Assembly: GCA_029962745.1 (NCBI GenBank)
Contig: CM057157.1
Coordinates: forward strand, 23,306,088 to 23,370,087
Reading direction: 5' to 3'
DNA: 64,000 nucleotides
DNA from: Echinometra lucunter
Lineage: Eukaryota; Echinodermata; Echinoidea; Camarodonta; Echinometridae
The translations under genes were made by a program, and so were the position numbers. The notes below the pieces were generated by a model. It was not told the origin of the DNA, did no database searches, and worked only from the letters and a program-made list of their open reading frames with translations. Below are positions 1-13,545 of this stretch, one piece after another. Position 1 is the stretch's first letter; each line of letters begins with the position of its first letter.

Positions 1-510
1 AGGTCTACATGGCCATGTTATCATGGTTATGATTGTTATTTTTTTAATCGGCAGAGGTACGATGATAAAGTCAGACATTTCTTCGTTACATTTCCATCCG
101 ATTAATCAAAGAGTTAATTCTATATTCAGCCATAAGAATCCCTTCGGAAAATCAAAAGACTCTCATATCAGCGCATTATTACTATTAGGACATCCCTCTC
201 TATCTCTCTTCTCATCCCCTTTCTCATGTTTCTACCTCTTCGCGCCATCAACTCGTTTTCCCTACTCCTCTCTCTCTCTTCTTCTCCTTGTCTCCTTTAC
301 ATCCGGGTAGCAGTCAAGTGTTTTAAGTGTAAATGCTTATGATACAAAATTAGCACATATACAAATGAAGCACTTACAGGTCATGACTTTTTCGATGTTT
401 AGAAAAGAAACTATGAAAAATGAAATGCCTTGTAAATCAGCATCCCCCCCCCCCCCACCTTCTGCACTGGCCAGCGCTCTCTGTACTTGCCTGCATCTCT
501 TTCTTTATCA

Positions 511-584
511 ACTTCTTCTTCTTTTTCTTCTTCTTCTTCTTCTTCTTCTTCTTCTTCTTCTTCTTCTTCTTCTTTTTCTTCTTT
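511..584 (+). repeat. (TTC)n microsatellite
   Basis: Almost uninterrupted TTC trinucleotide tract with a few T insertions. It gives poly-Leu, poly-Phe and poly-Ser frames on one strand and poly-Glu on the other; none is a gene. Confidence 0.9.
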
Positions 585-3498
585 CATCCTTCTTTCTCTC
601 TTTCTTTCACCACCATGTTCATCCATCTTAATTTTGCTCTTTAGGGATTGTGGCCTCCCAGTCCCGTAAATCGTAACTTTTTTTTAAAATGTTTTTTTTT
701 TTCGGAGAGAACGATACAGTTTAAAAGTTAACTATGACAGGGTTTTTTTTTCTTTTTTCACAGCAACCATGACGAGGAGATCCGTAGGCGATCCGCAGGC
801 ATTAGTTGATCTTGTTGTATTGTTTTGTTTTTATTTTTTTTTCTTCTATCATTGCTCGTTTTCTTTTATCATTTGTTATTTGCTCCTGGAAATAAAATAA
901 GATTAAAACAAAATAAAATCTGTTGGTCCTTTAGCTGCGTACTCACAAGCAAGCATGCTTTCTTATAGCAGTCAGGTCAAACCAACCAGACCAAACCAAA
1001 CCAAAATGAAATGATAAATATTGTGCCCTCTATTGTTGAAACAAATGTATGAGCTCGTCAGCAGTCCTCGCTCATGTGGAGTGAACACAGAGAAAGGTGT
1101 CTTCGAGAGACACCCAAACTGTCGCATTCAGTTACATTTTTTGATGTGATAAAGAATTCAGCAACATCAAGTGCAAGCCTTTTAACTAGTCATGATCGAA
1201 ATCAGGGACAGCGGAAGAACATGAAGAACAGGGGACTGTGTGCAACAAACTGCTCTGAAAGAAAAGAAAGAAAGAAAAAAAGAAAAAAAGTATGCATGCA
1301 GGCTGGAAAAAAACAACAACAAAGAATCTGCAGGTCAAAGCAAATTGATATAAATGTAAGAACGTTTAAATGTTTTAAATTATCATTTATTATTAAGCTG
1401 TAACGCTCTCCCGTTGTCCACTTTCCATTTTGATTCTACAGTCCACTCATAATATCTCAAAGCATTCCAAAATGGGCTCGGAATATATTTGTCCAAATGA
1501 TATGTGTATGGCAGTCGAATACGTGATCGAATTATCCTAGAACAGGAGTCACACTATATAAGTATAGTATCAGTGACGTGGAGCAGGCAGGTCTATACAG
1601 CAATGGAGGGGGGGGGGGAGAGAAGGGGGTTGATACTATCATTATTGCTGGGAGAGGGGCACCATTCCCATGCACTTGGTGAATAAGGTAGCCGAAGGGC
1701 TCCTATTATCTTCTTTCATCCTTTCAGATCCTTTCAGATCCTTTCATTTTTTTCATGATTTCCCTCTCTCTGTCTCGCTCACTGTCACTCGCTGTTAAAT
1801 CCTCATGTCCCTGTGTGCCCCCCTCCCCGTTGCTACGCCACTGGTAAGTATACCGATAAACATTCCAAGAAAACAAAAAGGTTGAAGGTTAACTCGTTCG
1901 GCCAAAGACATATCGCCACAGGGGGACGCGTAAACTGGGTCCACGAAATATTGAGCAATAGCAATGCAACGGACAGAGACCGCGTGAGATTCTCTCTTTG
2001 AAAAGTAACAATGATGATAGGTTAAAGTGGATAGCCTATAAGCTAAGGGGGTGCGAGGGCCAATGAACCTCATTTTAGTTGAATGACAAAAAAAGAGGGA
2101 ACGTTAGAGAGATAGAGGGGGTGCAGCGGCGAAGCCGGGGAGAGGGGCGGGGTGGCACGTGCCCCAACAATTTCCTGTTCCCAAAGATTCCCCCACCAAT
2201 AATCCCAGAAACAAAAACAATGCAAAATAAAACCGCCCCTGTGCCCCCTACAGAGAGGGCATGCCCCCAGTGCCCCCTACTGAAAAGTCCTGGCCACGCC
2301 GCTGAGGGGGCGGGAGAAAGGAAGGGGCCGAAAGAATAGTGAAAAGGACCAATCCCGCTTTGTCTTCCCATTCACTGAGTGACACCTTTGATATACCCCT
2401 TTCCCCATGCATAAGACCAGTGCCGCCTCATTTTTTGATGTAACAGGCCAGTGGGTGATAGTAATGACCTTCAACTGCCTATTTTCGGTAGAAAGTGTGT
2501 ATTTTTTCTTTTCTTTCATTTTCTTTCACCCCTCCTTTTTTTTGGGGGGGGGGTGCTTTTTTGTGTTCGGAGCTGGGGGGGGGGGGGGTAGATGGGCTTT
2601 CATCTTTTGTCTACGTGGATATGCATAATGATTTATTTGTTATTTTTCATGGAAAAAATTGGCAACTATGCAGATTTGGATGGCTCTTCATTCACTTTTT
2701 CAAGGAGGGCAACGTATGTTTAAAAAAAAACATTATGAGACTGAACGTAGTGAAATGAATTTGATATGCCAACATAAATAGGGAAATCCTTTAAAATACA
2801 CCAATACTGGCTACTTGATGTTTGAATTTATCGTTGGCTAATTGGGAATATCCGACAAATAAGTGGTAGATATCAAATTTAATGATGATTATTCTATGTG
2901 TATTTTATAGCCAATCCGGTATGATAGAAAAGTGGGGTTATTTTACCATGTTTACAGAGCTATTTTGCGTCATAGTCATACCACGCAATTAAGTGTTTTA
3001 TACTTCCTTATTTTTGCTTTCATTCGAAATGATTAAGGCTAAAACCATAGTAGGCCTACGCACTGTTTAGTCCCATAAGTGTATTTGTTCATTAAGTATC
3101 ATTTTAATACTATTTTCAGATTAATAGTGAATGCAGAGTATTTAGTGATCTTGAAATGACTTGATTTGATGCTTTTTCAAAATATTATGATGAACCCATG
3201 TTATTGTTATTGTATACTGTCTACATGGTCTAATGAGAGTGTGAGTGTATGACCTAAAAAGAAGGAGAAAGAAAAAATTGAACTTTAATAAATTCATTTT
3301 CTTCTCATCCTGCTAAATTGTGGATCTATGTTCAACATCGTTGAGATCAACAGGGGGGGGGGGGGGTTGGGGCATGGACACCTGCACGTCTTAGTCAGTG
3401 AATGAAATGCTTGCCCAATCAACGAGACTGTTCCATCGATTACTACAGTATTCTACTGTATTTTTTTTCAGTTCCCTTTACTTTTTCATTCAACCCCC

Positions 3499-3645
3499 TT
3501 CTTTTCTTCTTCTTCTTCTTCTTCTTCTTCTTCTTCTTCTTCTTCTTCTACTTTTTCCCTCTCTATCCCATCTCTCTCTCTTCCTCTATCATGTCTATCT
3601 TTCCTTCTCCCTTCCTCCCTTTCTTTCTTTCTTTCTTTCTTTCTT
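3499..3645 (+). repeat. (TTC)n and (TTTC)n microsatellites
   Basis: A TTC tract (about 3499-3551) is followed by C/T-rich sequence and a TTTC tract (about 3620-3645). Together they form a polypyrimidine strand of about 150 bases. Confidence 0.85.
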
Positions 3646-5502
3646 TCCGTTCGTCCTTTATTATGTTTATGGGGAGTGGCGAAGCAAAATATGACCCACC
3701 GTAATTTTGTCATTAATGATATACTAGTCTTAGAACATTCTTCTTTATTCACTATGATTAAAGAACGGGATATCCACACACAGCATACTCGGCAGAATTT
3801 TTAATAAGGTTCGTTAAAAAAGGTTCTTCACTAAACATAATTCAGGCAATGCCCAATTTCGTTTGACGCCATTGGCTGATTGAAATTCGGTTTGGGATCT
3901 TCCGTGTAATTGACCCCCTAACTCATAAAACCGGTCTTCAGATGAAAAGATACCGGCCTCCAAGCCCAAATAACGACCGGCCTTTGGGGAAACCCCCAAA
4001 CTTCCCATCGGCAAGTCCACCCCTTTAATCGACATGTCTACAAGTTTTCAAATTACTTGTAAAAAAAGGAAAGAAGAAGAAATAAAAAACCCTATGGCAA
4101 CATTGGGTGGATGGCCGAATGACCGCCAGCAATTTAACATGGCAGACAACCTCTTCCACTCGAATTATCGTTGATTATGCTATATCCTTGGCCAAAATAA
4201 TGACATTATGAAGGATATTAATCATGCTCTCAAAGCTTTGCGCATAATAAACCTCCAGATTTTGAAATTTCCTGGACTGAAAGTGGTACGGAAGTGTTCA
4301 GCGACAGGTTTGGGAGAAGTGAGGCTTATACGGCATGTATTGCGGTCTTGCACAATATATGAGTAACATGAGGAATGTTTGGACATCAGAGAAGTTGACC
4401 AGGAAAAGGGGGACAAACTTCCCCCGCTGTCATAAAAGAGAAGATGAGTCAAGGATCAAGATTCGAGAGTAGACTGTAACCCCGGTGAAGTGACCAATTG
4501 TGAATTTAACCGGGGGGGGGGGGGGTACCGGCATCCCGCCAATTTTTTTTTCTAGTTTAAAACTCAATTTTTTTGCACATGCATAACCTTACGTCCACAA
4601 AAAAGAAAGAAAGAAATGTCCCCTGTTTCAAATCCAATTCTACCAAATGATTACTCGACGAAATGCAATTCTCTCTTATTTCCGTTTGTAGCTTTTTTTG
4701 AAAAGTGCTCCCCTTCTTTCAAACAACCCTGGATCCGCCCTATATGCCTTTTAAAATGAGTGCCGCGTGTCGTGTTACGAGACCAGTTGTGGTTTGGACA
4801 TCGGACAAGTGGACCGAGGAAAGGATAAATGAATTCCCCACGTGTCGTTTTACAAATTATGAATGAGAAGTTCATTAATGAGTCCAAGATAACAGATTTT
4901 ACAGACGTGTATTAATATAATTAGATATGATTAGAATGTATTGAGTAACATAGATGAAGTAACCAGTGGATTCAGCTGGGCGGGGGGGGGGGGGGGGGAG
5001 CAGACGTGCATTTTAAATTTCTTAATCTTGAATAAGGGACAACTCAAAAATTCGATTAAAATCTTAATCTACACATGATCGAATAGATTTAGAAATCAAT
5101 CTTATTGATAATTTCAATCGACTTAGATTAATTTCCAATCTAAGCAACTTAGAATGTACCCATTTCAAAGCTCACCTGCTATGTCTAAAGTCCAAAACAA
5201 CAGAAATATTCCCCTATTTCATGTATTTCAAATATTTTTTTTTCTATTTCTTGGATTAATTTTTTAATGTGCCCCCTTTAAAAAGAATCAGGGATTTGCC
5301 CTTTAATTCTATATGAGAATATTGTGGCTTGATGAATGTTTGGATATCAGAGAAGTTGATAAGGAAAAGGAGAAGAGCATTTCCCCGCAGCATGGGAACA
5401 CTGAAAGATGGTTCAAAGAAATAGTAATGGAATGCATATCTTGAGAAAGTGACAATTTTCAATTTTTAAACAAACAATAACGCAATGAGAGCAAAGCTAT
5501 CA

Positions 5503-6848
5503 TCAGATATTGCGGGAAAGAACAATTTTTAATGCAGCAGCTCCATGGGAAATGGGGGCACGAAGAGAGAGAGACAGAGACAGAGATAGATAGAAGGGGA
5601 AAAAGGGGAGAAAAGGGTAGGGGGAAACGAAAAAAATGACCCTCACCCAGAAACTGCCCCTTTCATCCCTCCTCTATCTACTGCCCTTCCCCCCCCCCTC
5701 TTGTATATCATTCACAAAGTAAATTTTTTGCCCTTCCCCATGATGTCAGTACACCCTTAATGTCGACCTGTGGGGGGGGGGGGGGTGTTAACAAACAAAA
5801 ATGTGTCCCCGTTCCAAATAATTCTACCGAACAGTGCCCTTACAACTGCAATACCCTCATTTCCTCCTTATTAGATTTTTTCCCCCAAAAATTTCGCCCC
5901 TTCTTTTATAGAACCCTCAATCCATCCTCGGGCTTTATATGAGTGTCAAGTAACATGATGGATGTTTTGACTTCTTAGTTGATGGGAGGGGGGGGGGGCG
6001 AGCAGTGTTTCCTTATGAATGAGAAGTTGAGTCAAAGAGTGTGAGTATCAAAATTGCGTATTGAACGTCGGTGAACATGGTGAAGTGATGAGCTTTACTT
6101 ATCAATTGGTGGATTCACCGGGGTATACATGGTGGGGAAGGGAGATCAAAACCAGCCCCTTTTGAGATTCGGTATCATGTCTCAAGTATACATAGCCACA
6201 AAGAGTGCGTCTTTTCCCTTTAAAAAAAAATCTTAAATCAAAGCTGACAAATGCAGTACAAGTCATGTGCTCTCTTATCTCCTGCTTATAGTTTGCGGCA
6301 ATTTAAGCCTTTTTGCATAGAACCCATCATTTTCCCCTTTGCCTAAAATGAGTTTTGAGTAACATTACAAAAGTTTTGGCTTCGCAGAAATTAACGGGAA
6401 AAGGAAACCGAGGAAAAACATTTCCTCGGTGTCATTATGTTTTTTTAAAGAATGATATTGGGTCAACTAGTCAACCTGCCCACTGGAATATCCAGCGTCG
6501 TTGAAGGGGGGGGGGGGGGGGGGACCAGTCTGCACCCTTTAAGGACCCGTAGAATACCTAAAGCACACGATAAAAATGCCCCTTATTCTCTGTTCAAATC
6601 ATCCGTCCATCAGACATTCAATGCATTGTTCTTTTTTTTTTTTTTTTTGCTGCTTTAAAAAAAATGAATAAATAAAAAAATGTAGAAGTGAATCCTTAAT
6701 AAAGAACTGTGAATCCGCCCCTGGATCTTAACAAAACAAATGTTTCGACATCAGAAACATGGGCAAGGAAAAGGAGAAGAGAATTTTCTTAATGTTATAT
6801 TTGTATGGATGATAAGATGTATAATTGAGAATAGAATGCATTGCGCAA
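5503..6848 (+). repeat. Higher-order repeat unit, copy 1
   Basis: Begins at the anchor 'cagatattgcgggaaagaac' and runs 1346 bases to the same anchor in copy 2. It contains a GA-rich stretch interrupted by other bases (about 5555-5590), a G homopolymer near 5773 and another near 6507. Confidence 0.8.
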
Positions 6849-6903
6849 CAGATATTGCGGGAAAGAACAATTTTTAATGAAGCAGCTCGATGGAAATGGG
6901 GGC

Positions 6904-6966
<63 letters not shown>

Positions 6967-8220
6967 AAAAGGGGAGAAAAGGGTAAGGGGAAACGAAAAA
7001 AAATGACCCCACCCAGAAACTGCCCCTTCATCCCTCCTCTATCTACTGCCCTTTCCCCCTCTTGTATATCATTCACAAAGTAAAATTTGTGCCCTTCCCC
7101 ATGATGTCAGTACACCCTTAATGTCGACCTGTGCACTAAAAAAAAAGGGGGGATTAACAAACAAAAATGTGTCCCCCGTTCCAAATAATTCTATTGAACA
7201 GTGCCCTTACAACTGCAATACCCTCATTTCCTCTTTATTAGATTTTTTTATCCCCCCAAAATTTCGCCCCTTCTTTTATAGAACCCTCAATCCATCCTCG
7301 GGCTTTATATGAGTGTCAAGTAACATGATGGATGTTTTGACTTCTTAGTTGATGGGAGCGGGGGGGGGGGGGGGGAGCAGTGTTTCCTTGCTTTTTATGA
7401 ATGAGAAGTTGAGTCAAAGAATGTGAGTATCAAAATTGCGTATTGAACGTCGGTGAATATGGTGAAGTGATGAGCTTTACTTATCCATTGGTGGATTCAC
7501 CGGGGTATACATGGTGGGGAAGGGAGATCAAAACCAGCCCCTTTTGAGATTCGGTATCATGTCTCAAGTATACATAGCCACAAAGAGTGCGTCTTTTCCC
7601 TTTAAAAAAAAATCTTAAATCAAAGCTGACAAATGCAGTACAAGTCATGTGCTCTCTTATCTCCTGCTTATAGTTTGCAGCAATTTAAGCCTTTTTGCAT
7701 AGAACCCTTCATTTTCCCCTTTGCCTAAAATGAGTTTTGAGTAACATTACAAAAGTTTTGGCTTCGCAGAAATTAACGGGAAAAGGAAACCGAGGAAAAA
7801 CATTTCCTCGGTGTCATTATGTTTTTTAAAGAATGATATTGGGTCAACTAGTCAACCTGCCCACTGGAATATCCAGCGTCGTTGAAAGGGGGGGGGGACC
7901 AGTCTGCACCCTTTAAGGACCCGTAGAATACCTAAAGTACACGATAAAAATGCCCCTTATTCTCTGTTCAAATCATCCGTCCATCAGACATTCAATGCAT
8001 TGTTCTTTTTTTTTTTTTTTGCTGCTTTAAAAAAAATGAATAAATAAAAAAATGTAGAAGTGAATCCTTAATAAAGAACTGTGAATCCGCCCCTGGATCT
8101 TAACAAAACAAATGTTTCGACATCAGAAAAATGGGCAAGGAAAAGGAGAAGAAAATTTTCTTAATGTTATATTTGTATGGATGATAAGATGTATAATTGA
8201 GAATAGAATGCATTGCGCAA
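6849..8220 (+). repeat. Higher-order repeat unit, copy 2
   Basis: 1372-base unit nearly identical to copy 1 over long stretches (for example 7280-8050 against 5900-6690). Differences are mainly in homopolymer and GA-tract length; the GA tract here is pure, at 6906-6961. Confidence 0.85.
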
Positions 8221-8275
8221 CAGATATTGCGCGAAAGAACAATTTTTAATGAAGCAGCTCGATAGGAATGGGGGC

Positions 8276-8373
<98 letters not shown>

Positions 8374-8870
8374 GAGAAAAAGGGGAGAAAAGGGTAAGGG
8401 GAAACGAAAAAAAATGACCCCGACCCAGAAACTGCCCCTTTCATCCCTCCTCTATCTACGGTATCATGTCTCAAGTACATAGCCACAAAGAGTGCATCTT
8501 TTCCCTTTAAAAATCTTAAATCAAAGCTGACAAATGCAGTACAAGTCATGTGCTCTCTTATCTCCTGCTTATAGTTTGCGGCAATTTTAGCCTGTTTCCA
8601 TAGAACCCTTCATTCGCCCCTTTGCCTAAAATGAGTTTTGAGTAACATTACAAAAGTTTTGGCTTCGTAGAAATTAACGGGAAAAGGCAGTAAAACATTT
8701 CCTCGGTGTCATGATGTTTTTTTAATGAATGATATTGAGTCAACTAGTCAACCTGCCCACTGGAATATCAAGGAAGGAAAAGGAGAAGATAATTTTCTTA
8801 ATGTTATATTTATATGGATGATAAGATGTATAATTGAGAATAGAATGCATTGCGCAACATTATTGCGTCA
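8221..8870 (+). repeat. Higher-order repeat unit, copy 3 with internal deletions
   Basis: Starts at the same anchor but joins 'ctatctac' directly to 'ggtatcatgtc' near 8458. This removes about 0.5 kb found in the other copies. A second deletion lies near 8770, where sequence matching about 6490 jumps to sequence matching about 6765. The GA tract is longest here (8279-8363). Confidence 0.8.
8279..8363 (+). repeat. (GA)n microsatellite within the satellite
   Basis: About 84 bases of uninterrupted GA followed by a G run. The corresponding site is about 55 bases of GA in copy 2 and an interrupted GA-rich stretch in copy 1. Confidence 0.9.
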
Positions 8871-8940
8871 CCATGCACCTAAAGTCCAAGAAAGTTATGG
8901 TCAGGGTCACTGAAGTGACCACTTGCATTACGTTATATCA

Positions 8941-10860
8941 TAGCAGGTTGAGTCTCAAGAGTGCACTTTCATCTGTCGGATAAAGACAACTTTCAAAAGA
9001 GCTTTTGCAAACTTCAAAACCACTGTGTCAGTGACTTAAATTTCAAACAGGTGTGTTCCCTCCTATTCTTACAGAAAACTTAATTTATGTTTATGTTGGT
9101 AAGAACACTATTATCATTTTCATTATTATCATCATTATCACTATCATTATATTTTTATTACGATCGTCATTATTATTGTTATCGTTGTTATTGAAATATG
9201 TTTATATTTGTTGAATATGGCCCTGTTTAAGAACACCCCACGGAGAACGGACGAACCCATAGGCGGCGATCTCGGGGGGGGGGGGACATGTTCCCCCCTC
9301 CCTCGATTTTTTTTTTCTGGAGGGATCGTCTCCCTCTCGATTTTTAAAGCTTAATACATTATTTTTCTATTTTGAGTCAGGTGACCAATTTTAGGCCTAC
9401 CACTTAAATATTTTATAGGCCTAGAATGTATTTTGATGGCAAAATCAGGCTTCTTTCATTATTTGTTGCGGTTATTTTTAGCTCGCTCGCTTCGCTCGCT
9501 AGCATAATAACGTTCATCCCCCTCTCACTTCTCGAATCAGATTTTCGGCGGAGGCCTTCCGTGTTTCTGTCCCTCCCACTTGTTATATGAAATCGCCGCC
9601 ACTGGACGAACCTGTATAAATATCTACTAATAAATGAATGAATAAATAGCTAAAAAAAATAAATTAATTAATAATTAAATTAATCAATACAAGTTGATAA
9701 ACAAGAGAAAATGAAGAAATGTGACAGTGAGATAGTATGACAGTATCAAGTTTTACCTCAGGTTTAGCACTCTTATTTTAATACCGGGGGGGGGGGGTCC
9801 TGGAGATTTTTTTTTTTTTTTTACCAAAAGTCCCAAGCAGAAGTCAAAGCCAAATTGATATATTCTTTTTTTAGAGCTAAGCGAGATTACCATGCATTAC
9901 ATACTACAATTTCAAAAGGAAATTTGAGTCATTTGAGTAATAGCGGCAGGAAAATGATTTTTCTTTGTAGTCTTTCTTGGTTTTCTGGGTGAGTATAAGA
10001 ATGTTGTTGTTCTGGCCTTCGTACGCTCTAAGAAAGACACGAATCTTCCAGTTATTTTTTTCCCTTTTCTAGATTTATAATCAAAACCACCAAAGCATTA
10101 ATTTTAATGTGCTTTAAAAAAAAAGAATGATGAGGTATTTGTAACTATCGTTTACCCGAGACTCGGATGTTAACGGCGCCGGTGGGTTTGTTAGATCATG
10201 GATCCTACTTGTAAGTTTTAATAGGATCCATGGTTAGATCACTTAGTGCAGTATACTTGACCAATACGCAGTTATGTGGGGGTTGCATCGAGAGTGTCTG
10301 AACAATACCGTGGATGATGATACATTGTGAATGTTGTTTTCCTGTGTTACTTGGTATGATTAGATATGCAGATGTCCATTGTTGTATGTCCATTATTGGT
10401 ATATAGTCATGTGTTTAAATATGTAACGAAAGATGAGGCATAAACGTCATTATCTGTTAAATGGAAACATTAGTATGACCATACTCACAACTCGAAAAAC
10501 GAACATTGAAAACTACTATGATAATACATTTTATCAAATATCTTTTATGAAATATTTAATGTATAGAATGATAATGATATATCAAAGCAGATTATTTCAT
10601 ATTTTATAATATCTCAGTATATTACTGATTGCGAATCGAGAAAAATGACACGTGTCATTCAGAATAGGCATATTGTATAATATAGAAATTACAATTATCC
10701 CCTGGGTTGAGAGGTGCAGACAAAGATAAATGCCTTGCCAAAGTATTCATCTGACCGTACGTTGTTTCCAGTCTTAAAGTAAAACATCCATGATGTACAC
10801 TTTCTCTCGAAACAACCCCTCCCCTTCAAACGATCTGTGAAGGAATGAAAAAGTGAATAA
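8941..10860. other. Non-coding with dispersed-repeat fragments
   Basis: No gene recognised. A segment at about 9240-9605 looks like a dispersed repeat: it contains the self-complementary 'tcgctcgcttcgctcgct' block (9482-9501), which recurs near 53450, and ends in a 'cgccgccactgg'-type motif. An 11-bp palindrome lies at 10197-10232 (arm catggatccta, 14-base loop). Confidence 0.5.
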
Positions 10861-11040
10861 ATGATAAACATAAACAAATGAATGAATGAATGAATAAATA
10901 AATAAATGAATAAATAAATGAATTAAAAAAACAACAAATACATGAATATATAAATAAACGAATAAACAAATGAACAAACAAACAAACAAATAAATAAGTA
11001 AATAGATAGATAGATAAATCAATCAATGAATGAATGACGG
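10861..11040 (+). repeat. Tetranucleotide repeat (GAAT/AAAT/AAAC family)
   Basis: Imperfect tetranucleotide array of gaat, aaat, aaac and agat units over about 180 bases. The minus-strand frames across it are low-complexity I/L/Y/F strings. Confidence 0.85.
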
Positions 11041-12000
11041 ATGAATAATGAATGAATACAGCAATAAGGAATTAAAAATGACTACATTAATAAATGGAAG
11101 ACATTTTTAAGAATTTACAATTCGGACAATAAAGATTTTTTATTCATAATCATAATTTATTCGCGCATTTCTATAAGTAATGATTAAGTTTGTACACGTA
11201 TACACAATAGTATACGGTATGGAAAGCACGTTTTGCTTCGGACAAAGGGTCGTATGTACTAGCTAAAATTGTTCGCATTAATATCTGTTTTGGCGTCTAC
11301 CTAATGAATATATATATGAACCGTCTGTCGTGGTGACTCATTTTGAGCGCTTTTCGAAATTAATGTTCCTCCCCTGAAAGCGATTTCATTTTTCATCAGT
11401 AATATGTCTAAGTGGCCGCAGCACAGTCGTGCGCTGTTCATTTGCCGTAAATAACACGGGATATGAAAGAAGGAGTACCTAGATGCCGGGATGATATCAA
11501 TAATCAATCAAGTTTGATTGGGGGACATTGTGAGTGACCTTTCAGTGTTACAATGCGCTTTCCAATTTCTTACATGCATGCTCCATACTGGTGACTTACA
11601 GATTTTGCCTGTGTCCGTCATGGGGGGGGGGGGGGGGGGGCAGGATTTTAAAAGGAAGGGCATAATACTGACAAGCGTGGAAAACGGTTATGAAAAATTT
11701 GAAAGGGACATATCAAAGAACAAAGTAAGGGAGGGGTAATTTATTGTTCTTTTTATCAATCTTCTTTTTTCCCCTTAGGGTTTGCCAAAATCAATCATTA
11801 TAGGGGACCGATGGGATAGTTGCGATTCTGAAGTCGTTGCAACAGTATCAGAATCAGCTCATTTCGGCGCCCTGGATGGATGATGGGCAGCGATCCAAAA
11901 AAAAAAAAAAAAAAAAAAACAGAAAAAAAAATTCCCAGATGATTCGTTTGAATAGCTCTCTTTAAACACTGTTAAAATGTAAAAAGTCTCTGTTAAAAAA
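11041..12000. other. Non-coding
   Basis: No gene seen. It contains a 19-base G run (11622-11640) and a ~21-base A run near 11899. The 73-codon + frame at 11518-11739 runs through the G homopolymer and resembles nothing known. Confidence 0.5.
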
Positions 12001-12920
12001 CTTTTTTTTTTGTATCTATATGTTTTATTACGTCAACGGTCAACAAAAACAAAATATTAACAAAAAATAAAAAAAATAAAAAACAATTACAATATTTACA
12101 AGTAAATAATACAACCATTAGAAAAAAAACACAGAATAAACAAACAACCCCCCCCCCCCAAAAAAGGCGGAAATTTATCTCAATGACTCAGACATATTAG
12201 AGTTATCTTTTACACAGTGTCCTAAAAATGGAATGTTCTGGCCCGAAAATATAATGTAACATTAGGATAATAACTGAAATCAATGTAGCCACTAGATTTA
12301 TGTCACCATACTCAAATTACAAAACATGTATATGACCACTTTGACACAGTATAGGGTCAGAACTCCGATGGCATGTATTCGTATACTCAAAAGAGTTATA
12401 ATCACAAAGCAAACAGGATAAATACATACAATAATTCATTTTGGAAAAAAGAAGACTAAACTTAAACTTCAAATTTCCATTTCTTGAAATGAGCAGAGAG
12501 TTTGTTTCTTTTTTTGGCCAAATAATATTCAGTTTCCTGTTGCTTCTTAACAAATGATCTGAATGCACCAAAATTTGGAACAACTTTGCTGAATTTACAG
12601 ATAAAGATGAAGTACTTTAATGATAAAAATAAGTAAGATATAAATTTATCAGTCGGGTCACCAAACATTTTTGTTTGAAATTAGACAAAGTAATATTGGA
12701 ATCGAACTTTTGTAGTAAAATAGTTAATAAATCTTGCCACAGGGGGAAAACCTTTTCACAGTCACAAAATATATGAACAGGCGTTTCAGGGTATTTGTTG
12801 CAAAAATCACATAAGGGGGAATCTTTTCTTTTAATCTTGAAAAGAAAATAACTTAATGATTCCTCTACAAGATACTCAACTTTTACTTTTAGTAACACGC
12901 TTGTTTGGGGAATTTCCATC
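12001..12920 (-). mobile_element. L1-like non-LTR retrotransposon, 3' end fragment
   Basis: The minus-strand frame 12919-12617 encodes an L1-type ORF2 C-terminal segment. It contains a zinc-knuckle of the zf-RVT kind (LCDFCNKYP...HIFCDC followed by PLW). A second overlapping minus frame (about 12668-12462) continues the family-like tail (SFVKKQQETEYYLAKKRNK), so a frameshift separates them. A T run at 12001-12011 on the plus strand fits a 3' poly(A) tail in minus orientation. There is no reverse-transcriptase core, so the copy is 5'-truncated and dead. Confidence 0.65.
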
Positions 12921-13039
12921 TCTTGTCAAAATGATGATGACCTTGTCTGGCTCTCCAGACATTATCCCCATAGCTGCTACATATCGTATATCGTATTACA
13001 ACAACGTAGACATGGTAGAGGATGGTTAATATTATAGCC

Positions 13040-13400
13040 GCGTTAAGATGTGTGGGGAATACCCAAAAAAGACTAGAGAAAGAGCGAAGCATTTCCTGAT
13101 GTCAGGTGATGAGTCGGTAGAAGATGAGGGTTGGGGGGGGGGATAGGTTGGTCGATGGGAATGGCTAGATAGCAATGTGAAGATGTGTGGGGATTACCCG
13201 AAGATAAGAGAAATAGGGAAGAATTTCCTGATGTAAGTAGATGAGTTGGTAGATGATGAGGTGGTTGGGGGACTGGATGGGTTTGGTTAATGAGAATGGT
13301 TAAATAGCAATGCTAAGATGTTTGGGGGAAAACCCAAGGAGGATGGAGAAACAGAGAACCAGTTCACTTGTTGTAAGAGGAAGATGTTGCCTCTGACTCT
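13040..13400 (+). repeat. ~137-bp minisatellite, about 2.6 copies
   Basis: Three successive blocks carry 'aagatgtgtgggga(a/t)tacccaaa' (near 13045, 13179 and, diverged, 13316), then 'tttcctgatgt' and 'gatgagt(c/t)ggtag'. Periodicity is about 134-137 bases. A further diverged block is visible near 14070. Confidence 0.75.
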
Positions 13401-13493
13401 TAAGAGCAAAGTATTGTGAAAAGTGTAATTGGAGCTAAGCATGGCGATCCGAACATAAGATGACGATAATGATGGTGGGTGGTGGTAATGATC

Positions 13494-13545
<52 letters not shown>

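Larger units (their letters stand above)
1..3898. other. Non-coding, microsatellite-rich stretch
   Basis: No reading frame here resembles a protein. Visible content is simple sequence (TTC near 511-584 and 3499-3551, TTTC near 3620-3645), G runs near 1606, 2544, 2574 and 3352, a short 11-bp tandem (1720-1746), and a GC-richer block at about 2045-2340 that looks like a dispersed repeat. Confidence 0.6.
4200..8940 (+). repeat. Degenerate ~0.4 kb satellite with higher-order structure
   Basis: A recurring module can be followed by eye: 'gttt(g/c)gacatcag(a)' then 'aaggaaaagg', a stretch ending in ttcc(c), and a 'gaatgagaagttgagtcaa'-like or 'gaagtgacc' stretch, often with a G homopolymer. Anchors lie near 4378, 4794, 5338, 5966, 6374 and 6734 (spacing about 360-630 bases). 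The block from 5503 is further amplified as a ~1.35 kb higher-order unit. No coding potential; the short frames in it translate the repeat. Confidence 0.7.

Noticed and set aside
8100..8549. 149-codon minus frame with poly-(Ser-Leu)
   Set aside because: Built on the GA tract and satellite; the equivalent frame is broken in the sister copies.
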